Source: CAYRFE01 sp964423645 [NCBI: uncultured bacterium] (lineage in GTDB: Bacteria > Macinerneyibacteriota > Macinerneyibacteria > Macinerneyibacteriales). Taken from it: DNA of 12,301 nt. Of the stretch, positions 6,648 through 12,301 are shown piece by piece. Numbering within the stretch: the stretch's first letter is position 1; every line of letters starts with the position of its first letter. The DNA lies in contig CAYRFE010000033.1 of the NCBI GenBank assembly GCA_964423645.1, forward strand, positions 1 to 12,301, written 5' to 3'. The translations under genes were made by a program, and so were the position numbers. The notes below the pieces were generated by a model. That model did not search any database and was not told where the DNA came from. It saw only the letters and a list, made by a program, of their open reading frames with translations.

Positions 6648-7912
6648 ACTATCTCTCCTGTGGTTGCGTCTCGCAACACTTGTTCTGCGATCACGTCACG
6701 CGGTGTTCTTCCCGCACGCAATAATTCAACCGTGCCTGACTCGGTAAGCATATACTCATTCGGTGCGGAATGCGACAAAAAATACGGCATACTTTCCGTA
6801 TAGCCGTAGGCACCGCACTTATGTACATACACCGTATCGCCTACTTCAGCATCGGGCAATGTGCTATTCGGGCATAACACATCAAGCGGTGTACACAACG
6901 GACCGGTGATCACCACATTTTCACAGCACGATGCATTGTCACGCCCTGAGATGGTCACCGGATGTGCCGCACCGATCAACGCAGGTCGCATGAGATGGTT
7001 GATACCACCGTCGCAAATATAATACTCCGTACCACGTGAATGCTTCCTGTCGACAATACGTGTCGCATAGATCCCCGCATCTCCTACAAGATACCGTCCG
7101 CTTTCAATGATACAACGCATCGGTTGCAATCCTGCCAACGGTGCAAATATCGCATGAAACTCTTCATGCAACACGGGTTTTGAATTGATATCGTCATACG
7201 ATATACCGATACCACTCCCGATATCCACCGACGTCACGTCGACACCGGTCGTGTGCACAAAATGACGCACACTCTCACACACCGAGGCAATATATGCTTT
7301 CATGACCTCAGCATCCTCCACCTGCGATGCCGCAAATACCTGTAACCCCACCACACGCACATGCGTAAGCGTTGGTATCACCTCCGCTACATCGGGAAGC
7401 TGTTCTTCATCGATACCGAACTGACGCGCACCGCCGCTCATGGTAATGCGCTGATCTTTGACTTCAAAATTCGTATTCACACGAATATGCACGTGTTGTG
7501 TCGCGCCCAAACGTCTGCATATCGCATCAAGACGCAATAATTCCCCGATCGATTCGACGTTGACTGCGAGAATTCGTGCACGTATGGCGTCTTCAAGCTC
7601 ACCGTCGGTTTTACCCGGCCCGCCAAACACGATCCTCGTCGGCAGTACTCCCGCGTGTAACGCCGCCATCAATTCACCGCCCGATGCGATCTCGATACCA
7701 CACCCGAGCGCATAGAGAAACCGCACGATCGAAAGCGACGGATTCGCCTTCATCGCATAAAACACCTCTGCGTTTTCGGGCATTGCAGTACGTAGTGCCG
7801 CAACGCGTTCACGAATGGTCGCCGCGTCGTAGATATAAAACGGTGTCGCAAGCGTCTGCGCCAATGCGCCCACATGGGTGCGAAACACCGAACTTTGTTG
7901 CGTTGTTATCAT
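6644..7912 (-). CDS. LysA-like fold-III PLP-dependent decarboxylase
   Basis: The 422-residue protein is a fold-type III (alanine racemase-like barrel) PLP decarboxylase. The context suggests diaminopimelate to lysine. FYAMKANPS at 51-59 gives the PLP lysine K55. FGGPGKTD at 96-103, NVES at 118-121, FGID at 165-168, ESGRYLVG at 270-277 and GAYGYTESMPYFLSH at 367-381 follow in family order. It differs from standard LysA: the usual GLHCHIGSQ is GLQVFAASQ (189-197), so the His over the PLP ring is Gln191, and the CES substrate motif is CTP (340-342). From memory the FGGPGKTD, CTPLD and FLSH motifs recall the BtrK/exosortase-associated decarboxylases, so the substrate may not be diaminopimelate. 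AAAGGAGG lies 5 nt before the ATG. It is coupled to the M29 gene by a 4-nt overlap. Confidence 0.8.
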   Translation of the reverse strand: MITTQQSSVFRTHVGALAQTLATPFYIYDAATIRERVAALRTAMPENAEVFYAMKANPSLSIVRFLYALGCGIEIASGGELMAALHAGVLPTRIVFGGPGKTDGELEDAIRARILAVNVESIGELLRLDAICRRLGATQHVHIRVNTNFEVKDQRITMSGGARQFGIDEEQLPDVAEVIPTLTHVRVVGLQVFAASQVEDAEVMKAYIASVCESVRHFVHTTGVDVTSVDIGSGIGISYDDINSKPVLHEEFHAIFAPLAGLQPMRCIIESGRYLVGDAGIYATRIVDRKHSRGTEYYICDGGINHLMRPALIGAAHPVTISGRDNASCCENVVITGPLCTPLDVLCPNSTLPDAEVGDTVYVHKCGAYGYTESMPYFLSHSAPNEYMLTESGTVELLRAGRTPRDVIAEQVLRDATTGEIV

Positions 7913-7917
7913 GAAAA

Positions 7918-7925
7918 CCTCCTTT
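7918..7925 (-). promoter_or_regulatory. Strong Shine-Dalgarno site of the lysA-like gene
   Basis: AAAGGAGG lies 5 nt before the ATG at 7912 and fixes that start. A TATAAA at 7935-7930 just upstream could be a -10 box, but I find no convincing -35 at the right distance; that stretch is the palindrome at 7943-7970. Independent transcription of this gene pair is therefore possible but unproven. Confidence 0.7.
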
Positions 7926-7942
7926 GTCTTTTATACCATGAT

Positions 7943-7970
7943 GTAGGGGCAATTCATGAATTGCCCCTAC
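7943..7970. repeat. Type D palindrome, copy 3
   Basis: A perfect 28-bp inverted repeat (arms of 14, GTAGGGGCAATTCA) 30 bp upstream of the lysA-like start. The inner 20 bp are identical to 5281-5300 and 5594-5613. Confidence 0.92.
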
Positions 7971-7981
7971 GAACACATAAA

Positions 7982-8027
7982 ACTCCCCACCTTTTCAAGG
8001 AGGGGTGGCGCGAAGCGACGGGGTGGT
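7982..8027. repeat. Repeat type E, copy 1
   Basis: A CCCC-pyrimidine/AAGGAGGGGTGG hairpin-like start is followed by a GACGGGGTGGT tail. The same order of hairpin, GGGGTGGC, variable bases and GACGGGGTRGT occurs at 8155-8200, so both belong to one element family. Confidence 0.65.
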
Positions 8028-8050
8028 GTAATTCTCCGCTATCGCTATCA

Positions 8051-8110
8051 AACTCCCCCTAACCCCCTCTTTGCTAAAGAGGGGGCAGAATGTACCCATT
8101 CGGGGGAGTT
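8051..8110. repeat. Nested inverted repeat
   Basis: The inner hairpin at 8063-8085 has 10-bp arms (CCCCCTCTTT/AAAGAGGGGG) around GCT. Outer 9-bp arms AACTCCCCC (8051-8059) and GGGGGAGTT (8102-8110) enclose it, with an extra segment in the right half. The inner part resembles the CCCCCTCTTTGC segments at 5323 and 5635. Confidence 0.8.
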
Positions 8111-8154
8111 CGTGTCGTTCAAGACACCTCCGAATTTTCACCATCGTCTCAATT

Positions 8155-8200
8155 CCCCTTCACACTGAAGGGGTGGCATCCACAGGATGACGGGGTAGTA
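8155..8200. repeat. Repeat type E, copy 2
   Basis: Arms CCCCTTCA (8155-8162) and TGAAGGGG (8166-8173) pair perfectly around CAC, followed by TGGC, variable bases and GACGGGGTAGT. It shares this layout with 7982-8027. Confidence 0.7.
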
Positions 8201-8204
8201 AACG

Positions 8205-8286
8205 TTGTCATTTCGACGAAGCCTAACGGTGAAGAGAAATCCTGTTATTCTGATAACAAGATCTCTCACGCTGTTCGAGATGACAA
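8205..8286. repeat. 82-bp imperfect palindromic element
   Basis: The ends TTGTCATTTCGA and TCGAGATGACAA are inverted copies. GAGAAATCCTGTTAT pairs with ATAACAAGATCTCTC toward the centre at CTG. From memory it resembles TGTCATTTCGA-type interspersed repeats in other bacterial genomes, which would make it a non-autonomous element. It lies 36 bp downstream of the aminotransferase stop in the direction of transcription. Confidence 0.8.
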
Positions 8287-8290
8287 GTAT

Positions 8291-8316
8291 GAGATAATTC
8301 GTGAATTTGCCCCTAC
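8291..8316. repeat. Degenerate type D fragment
   Basis: AATTCGTGAATTTGCCCCTAC is a decayed right half of the type D palindrome, with a base change and an extra T. It lies 6 bp from the end of the aminotransferase gene. Confidence 0.55.
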
Positions 8317-8321
8317 AGTAA

Positions 8322-9449
8322 CTACACATAACACCCGCACATCGCCTTCATTCGCCCGAATCCTTCCGCTAACGCCGCACTCCCCGCGCCAAACGACACG
8401 CGGATCCGTGTCGGTGTTGTGGTTCCGAACACCGTACCGGGTACAACCGCCACGTCATACTCCCTCGCAAGACGCCGCGCGAAATGCTCTGCATCGCCAT
8501 ATCGACCTACATCGACATAAAGGAATAATCCGTGGTGCGGTATGGTGCAGTGTAATCCCTCTATCGAGTGAAGATACCGCATCGCTTCGATGCGAAACAT
8601 CCGCAATCGTTCACGAACATCATCGGGGTCATGCGTTAAGGCAGATATCGCCGCATATTGACCGGGAAGATTCACACACGACATCGTCGTACCGTGATAT
8701 GCCGCCATTCGTGCGGTAAGTAATTCCGATGCTACCGTCCACCCCACACGCATCCCCATCATGGCATATGGCTTGGACACGCTTGAGATAACAATCGTAC
8801 GGTCGGGATCAAAAAAACGCGCTACCGACTGCTCACGCTTCCCGTGCAGGTACAATCCGAGATAGCTGTCGTCACACAGCACATACGCCCCTGCCTTAGT
8901 GGTTTTTGCCGCGATGACCTTCGCCATCATATCCGATAGCATCATGCCTGTAGGGTTTGAAGGCGCATTGATGACCACCGCTCGCGTATCCCACGGCACA
9001 TGAAAACTATCGGCGGCATCCCACCCGCGCTCGGCATCAAGCTGATATGTATCAACACGTAACCCGATTATCTCGGCGATCGCTCGATATGCAGGATAGC
9101 CGGGGTCGGGGATAAGAATTCTGTCACCCGTTGCGCACACACACATGAGTGCAAGAAATATTCCTTCTGCCGCGCCATTAGTGATCAATACCTGTTCTCG
9201 TGCTACCGATCTGCCGATATCACGTGATGAGTGCTGTGCCGCCACATCACGCAATGCAGGTAATCCTTGCGTGGGCGGGTATAACATCGAACTATCAGAT
9301 AACGACCGCACCATATCGTCACGCACCTGCTCGGGCATCGGGCACAACGGCTGGCCTATACCAAGCTGAATGCCTTTCGGGCTGATAAGCGACGACCATT
9401 GCCGAATCTTGGGCATACCCAACATATCAAGCGTCTCCTGCAGACTCAT
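8322..9449 (-). CDS. dapC: Class I/II PLP aminotransferase, probable succinyl-diaminopimelate aminotransferase (DapC-type)
   Basis: The 375-residue fold-type I aminotransferase probably moves the amino group from glutamate to N-succinyl-2-amino-6-oxopimelate. SNPTG at 164-168 (N165), DDSY at 193-196 (Y196) and SSVSKPYAMMGMRVGW at 222-237 (PLP lysine K226) mark the active site, and R350 in RIRVSFG should bind the substrate carboxylate. General family members act on many amino acids; the DapC call rests on position. It follows dapD directly (ATGA overlap), and DapD makes a succinylated substrate, which argues against an LL-diaminopimelate aminotransferase (DapL). GGAGG lies 7 nt before the ATG, inside the end of dapD. 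It is the last gene of the first coupled block; a 409-bp repeat-filled gap follows. Confidence 0.75.
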   Translation of the reverse strand: MSLQETLDMLGMPKIRQWSSLISPKGIQLGIGQPLCPMPEQVRDDMVRSLSDSSMLYPPTQGLPALRDVAAQHSSRDIGRSVAREQVLITNGAAEGIFLALMCVCATGDRILIPDPGYPAYRAIAEIIGLRVDTYQLDAERGWDAADSFHVPWDTRAVVINAPSNPTGMMLSDMMAKVIAAKTTKAGAYVLCDDSYLGLYLHGKREQSVARFFDPDRTIVISSVSKPYAMMGMRVGWTVASELLTARMAAYHGTTMSCVNLPGQYAAISALTHDPDDVRERLRMFRIEAMRYLHSIEGLHCTIPHHGLFLYVDVGRYGDAEHFARRLAREYDVAVVPGTVFGTTTPTRIRVSFGAGSAALAEGFGRMKAMCGCYV

Positions 9450-10279
9450 CGCAACGCCTCCTCAAGCGCGGTCTTTGATGAGGTACGTTCGTCTCTGTAT
9501 TTTACAATGATCGGCGCACTGAGCTGTAATTGCATCTCAGCCGCAAATACCCCGCGTGCAGGTCGAGATCCCGGGATAACCACCGCTCCTTCAGGAATAC
9601 TAAGCCGTCCGTTGTGCGGTTCGATAGTGCGTTCATTCGGGATATCATAGAGCACCGATGAACCGGTAATGACATTTCCTGCCGCAATCACCGCACGCGT
9701 GCCGACACGTACGCCTTCATACAAGCCGCAGTTGCCGCCGACAAACACATCGTCTTCCACGACCACGGGAAGTGCATTGATAGGTTCAAGCACTCCGCCG
9801 ATCTGCGTACCCGCACTGATATGACAACGCTTCCCGATCTGTGCGCAACTCCCCACCAATGAGTGGGAATCGAGCATCGTTCCTTCATCTACATACGCAC
9901 CGACGTTCACATACGACGGCGGCATGATCACTACCCCTTCCGCACAATAGGACCCTCTGCGGACAGACGTGCCTCCGGGTACTATCCGAAGGCGACGCTC
10001 CGCACCGAATACCTGGAGGGGATAGGTATTCTTATCAAAAAAACTGAATCGTCCGTTACTCATATCCGTGAGTGTGCCGAGTCGAAATCCCAAAAGAATT
10101 CCCTCTTTTACCCAGCTGTTGACCACCCATTCCCCGTCGATACACTCTGCAGCACGGATCTTACCGTGTTCAAGCATATCAAGAAACATCTGAAATATCT
10201 TTTTCGCCTGCATTGCAGTATCAATATTTTCCAGATCCGCACTGCTGTAATGACGAATAGCCTCTGCACACTGCATCAT
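9446..10279 (-). CDS. dapD: 2,3,4,5-tetrahydropyridine-2,6-dicarboxylate N-succinyltransferase
   Basis: DapD transfers succinyl from succinyl-CoA to tetrahydrodipicolinate, opening the succinylase branch of lysine synthesis. The 277-residue length is typical. VNSWVKEGILLGFR at 53-66 and MPPSYVNVGAYVDEGTM at 119-135 are strong signatures, and a hexapeptide left-handed beta-helix follows (about 100-215). D137 and E188 sit where the family's catalytic Asp and Glu are expected. The YEG region reads GGNCGLYEG, a variant I associate with Bacteroidota-like DapD. The gene starts ATGATG. The first ATG (10279) overlaps the dapA stop but lies only 4 nt after GGAGG. The second (10276) lies 7 nt after it and is equally credible, giving 276 residues. 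It is a homotrimer in known species. Confidence 0.95.
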   Translation of the reverse strand: MMQCAEAIRHYSSADLENIDTAMQAKKIFQMFLDMLEHGKIRAAECIDGEWVVNSWVKEGILLGFRLGTLTDMSNGRFSFFDKNTYPLQVFGAERRLRIVPGGTSVRRGSYCAEGVVIMPPSYVNVGAYVDEGTMLDSHSLVGSCAQIGKRCHISAGTQIGGVLEPINALPVVVEDDVFVGGNCGLYEGVRVGTRAVIAAGNVITGSSVLYDIPNERTIEPHNGRLSIPEGAVVIPGSRPARGVFAAEMQLQLSAPIIVKYRDERTSSKTALEEALR

Positions 10280-11181
10280 ATTGCCTCCTCGATGCGTCCT
10301 GCGACGCGAAATGTATCGAGCACACGGTAGAGTGTCACTCGGTTGTTATCGGTAAGCGGAACCAACGGTAAGCGCGGTGCTCCCGAAGGCATTCCCCAAT
10401 ACTCCATCGCTTCCTTCACGGGGACCGGATTTGTCTCGATGAATAATGCTTGAAACACAGGATTAAGCGATAAAAACAATCGTCGCATTCGCGCTAAGTC
10501 GCCACAAAGCGCCGCATTGATGAGTTCGCATGTCTCACGCGGAATAAGATTTGATGCCACCGATATTACGCCATGCCCTCCCATCGCGATCATCGCAGGC
10601 GCAAGTCCGTCATCACCTGAAAGCACGCTGAAATCAGGTCGCTCAGGAAGGATCCGTTGCAGCACGTCCTGCGCTTGCGCAATACTCCCCGAGGCCTCTT
10701 TCACCGCGATAATGGACGGGATACGTGCAAGACGCTCCATCGTATCGGTAGTGATATTGACCCCGGTGCGCCCCATAATGTTGTACACGATGATCGGCAT
10801 ATCAACTGCATCTGCAATCGCCGCGTAGTGACGATATAATCCCTCTTGCGTGGGCTTATTGTAGTAGGGAGCGACTATAAGCGCGGCATCAGCGCCGACC
10901 TCACGTGCCCTGCGTGTATCTGCGATCGTGTGTTCGGTAGCATTCGACCCCGTCCCTGCGATGACCGGCACACGCCCGTTCGCCGTGTCCAACACCGCGT
11001 CAAGGATCCGCTCCCGTTCCGATTCCGACAACACCGGCGTTTCTGCAGTTGTCCCGAGTGCCACCAGTCCGCTGATACCGTTTTCAATCTGAAACTCGAT
11101 ATTGTTTCGTAACCCTTCATGATCCACATCACTACCTCTGAACGGCGTCACAAGCGCCGTATACGTTCCCTGCAGTCTCAT
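10276..11181 (-). CDS. dapA: 4-hydroxy-tetrahydrodipicolinate synthase
   Basis: DapA condenses pyruvate with aspartate semialdehyde, the first committed step to diaminopimelate. The 301-residue barrel has every key residue at Escherichia coli-like numbering: T44-T45 in ALGTTAE, Y107 in APYYNKP, Y133 and R138 in YNIMGRTG, and the Schiff-base lysine K161 in IIAVKEASGS. The YN-IM-GRTG segment replaces the commoner YNVPGRTG; the effect is unknown. GGAGG lies 7 nt before the ATG, within the end of dapB, and the ATG overlaps the dapB stop. Its own stop overlaps dapD. Lysine feedback inhibition is common in Gram-negative DapA but cannot be judged here. Confidence 0.97.
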   Translation of the reverse strand: MRLQGTYTALVTPFRGSDVDHEGLRNNIEFQIENGISGLVALGTTAETPVLSESERERILDAVLDTANGRVPVIAGTGSNATEHTIADTRRAREVGADAALIVAPYYNKPTQEGLYRHYAAIADAVDMPIIVYNIMGRTGVNITTDTMERLARIPSIIAVKEASGSIAQAQDVLQRILPERPDFSVLSGDDGLAPAMIAMGGHGVISVASNLIPRETCELINAALCGDLARMRRLFLSLNPVFQALFIETNPVPVKEAMEYWGMPSGAPRLPLVPLTDNNRVTLYRVLDTFRVAGRIEEAI

Positions 11182-11915
11182 ACTATTTCCTCCCGTGTTA
11201 TAGAATGACGCACCATATCTTCAAACGACCAAACACCCTCAACCGCGTTCACTTGTTCTGCCGCCCACACTGCACCGTCGGCAAACCCCACTCTGTTGCG
11301 GGCACGATGTACAAGCTCAATGGTATCATGCTCACTGTCGAGCAATACCGTATGCGTACCGGGAATACTGCCGCATCGAGTTGATGCAAATTCCGTAGAA
11401 TAACCGTCCGCTGCGTCGGCTATCACCCGCCGTAATAAATGTGCAGTACCGGACGGTGCGTCCTTTTTTGCACGATGATGCAGTTCAAACCCTGCGATAT
11501 CGTAATTGAAGTGTACTCCGCGTTGTGCGGCAATTGCCACGATATGTTGAAATATCTGCATACCGATGCTGAAATTGGCGCCGTATACCCATGTGCCCGA
11601 CTGTACGGTAACGAATGAACGCCATTCGTCGAGATGCTCCTGCCATCCCGTCGTACCGGTAATGACCGGAATACCTTCCATGACGGCATGACGCAACGCA
11701 TCTCCTGCAGCGTCCGTTACGGAAAAATCTATACAGACATCGGCACCCGCACACAGCGATGTGTCCCATGCTGTACTGTCAGCCCGATCGGCTTGTGTAT
11801 CAATACGAGCAATAATACGGTGACCTCGCGCAGTCAACCGTTCTTCAAGTAATTGTCCCATTTTGCCGTATCCGTGAAGTACTACCTTCAGCGGATTATG
11901 TATGGACGTATCCAT
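11178..11915 (-). CDS. dapB: 4-hydroxy-tetrahydrodipicolinate reductase
   Basis: DapB reduces the DapA product to tetrahydrodipicolinate with NAD(P)H. With the start at 11915 the protein has 245 residues. HGYGKMG at 14-20 is the Rossmann nucleotide motif, GTTG lies at 87-90, and ELHHRAKKDAPSGTA at 144-158 holds the catalytic His146-His147 pair and Lys150. An upstream in-frame ATG at 11984 would add 23 residues (Cys-rich, unlike the family). AGGAGG at 11929-11924, 8 nt before the ATG at 11915, selects the shorter form. It is the first gene of the dap block and its TGA overlaps dapA. It is short for DapB (often about 270), fitting Bacteroidota-like versions, from memory. Confidence 0.95.
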   Translation of the reverse strand: MDTSIHNPLKVVLHGYGKMGQLLEERLTARGHRIIARIDTQADRADSTAWDTSLCAGADVCIDFSVTDAAGDALRHAVMEGIPVITGTTGWQEHLDEWRSFVTVQSGTWVYGANFSIGMQIFQHIVAIAAQRGVHFNYDIAGFELHHRAKKDAPSGTAHLLRRVIADAADGYSTEFASTRCGSIPGTHTVLLDSEHDTIELVHRARNRVGFADGAVWAAEQVNAVEGVWSFEDMVRHSITREEIV

Positions 11916-12044
11916 AAAATCTACCTCCTGTGGTAAAAGTGTGTTACACAAGTCGCAACACGCAACACAATGTACGTGACGCACCGCGTAACGGTTTTTT
12001 AGTTCATTCTTCTATGCGTGCCAGGCACTTCGGAATGGAATGTA
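11916..12044 (-). promoter_or_regulatory. Distal leader of dapB with inverted repeats
   Basis: This stretch lies between the possible leader ORF and dapB. Two short inverted repeats stand out: GTGCC-A-GGCAC at 12018-12028 and TGTGT-T-ACACA at 11940-11950, which starts 25 nt upstream of the dapB ATG. There is also a tandem CGCAACA pair (11954-11967). Either repeat could be an operator or RNA hairpin. I see no U-tract terminator and no sequence I can match to a lysine riboswitch. Confidence 0.35.
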
Positions 12045-12224
12045 TTAGTAGGATTTTCGTTTTATACGTTTGAGAGATTTAGAAAATTTTGAAGAAGAAA
12101 GAGTTTTTTTTGAAAAAGCACCTGAGACTTCGATTGAGAATACCTGTGATACTTCAAGAGACATACTGCCCTGTTGCGAACTTCTTTGTCGCGACCTGCG
12201 AACCGGATACATACCTACCACCAT
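12045..12224 (-). CDS. Possible leader peptide ORF with lysine-rich C-terminus
   Basis: A 59-codon ORF (ATG at 12224, alternative ATG at 12212) ends at TAA 12047-12045, about 130 nt before dapB and just after the promoter at 12246-12273. Residues 37-59 hold seven lysines and two arginines (motifs such as SKKTLSSSK and KRIKRKSY), the end product of the pathway. GAAAGG abuts the first ATG, too close for good initiation, and is 11-12 nt from the second, so translation is doubtful. I know no homologue. A leader peptide that senses lysine is inference. The alternative is chance open frame in an AT-rich leader, and an overlapping plus-strand open frame exists. Confidence 0.3.
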   Translation of the reverse strand: MVVGMYPVRRSRQRSSQQGSMSLEVSQVFSIEVSGAFSKKTLSSSKFSKSLKRIKRKSY

Positions 12225-12245
12225 CCTTTCAAAAAATGTACGCAG

Positions 12246-12273
12246 AGAATAGCACGATTTTTCTTCGTGTCAA
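12246..12273 (-). promoter_or_regulatory. Strong sigma70-type promoter of the dap block
   Basis: On the minus strand a perfect TTGACA (12273-12268) and TATTCT (12251-12246) are separated by 16 nt, with TG just before the -10 (extended -10). The start would lie near 12239. The leader to dapB is then about 325 nt, long enough for attenuation or other 5' control. Confidence 0.65.
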
Positions 12274-12301
12274 GAATAATTTTATCGTGCACACAGCGAC
12301 G

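Noticed and set aside
8090-8719. Plus-strand 209-codon open frame
   Set aside because: Half lies in repeats and half is antisense to the well-supported aminotransferase gene; the product has no family character.
11916-11984. Longer DapB start at 11984
   Set aside because: The added 23 residues are unlike the family and cover a perfect AGGAGG ribosome binding site for the start at 11915.
11916-12240. Lysine riboswitch (L box) in the dap leader
   Set aside because: I could not trace the conserved core or the multi-arm fold; a covariance-model search would settle it.
12070-12252. Plus-strand 60-codon open frame starting with TTG
   Set aside because: No Shine-Dalgarno, no recognisable motif, and it lies antisense to the dap leader and over its promoter end; the acidic composition is simply the complement of the AT-rich minus-strand sequence.

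Overview
The window comes from a bacterium (full AGGAGG-type Shine-Dalgarno sites, ATGA-overlapping operons, a sigma70-like promoter). It is probably an uncultured Gram-negative, but the sequence does not fix the phylum. The DapD variant (a GGNCGLYEG stretch) and the short DapB recall Bacteroidota-like versions, which is only a weak hint. Every gene I can support lies on the minus strand, so the window reads from right to left.

Right half (about 12.3 to 5.67 kb): meso-diaminopimelate/lysine biosynthesis. A strong promoter near 12246-12273 precedes a roughly 320-nt leader. The leader holds a possible 59-codon ORF with a lysine-rich end. It is followed by dapB, dapA, dapD and a DapC-like aminotransferase, each overlapping the next by an ATGA. 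A 409-bp gap packed with palindromic repeats then separates a second coupled pair: a LysA-like fold-III decarboxylase and an M29-type metallopeptidase homologue. No dapE or dapF is present. The peptidase sits where a desuccinylase might be expected, and the decarboxylase has lost several residues typical of diaminopimelate decarboxylase.

Middle (about 5.67 to 4.85 kb): no gene, but a mosaic of at least five kinds of short palindromic repeat. Some copies appear to serve as terminators, and one abuts the stop codon of the peptidase gene.

Left part (4.85 kb to the left edge): an AT-richer defence-like operon. Its order is a small DUF6884-like protein, a GIY-YIG nuclease-like protein, a DUF262/DUF1524 (GmrSD/SspE-like) protein, then HsdM and the first 147 codons of HsdS of a type I restriction-modification system. 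HsdS runs off the left edge, and HsdR is not in the window. The tight spacing (11-nt overlap, 12-nt gap, 17-nt gap, 4-nt overlap) suggests that the three extra proteins are co-expressed with the methyltransferase.
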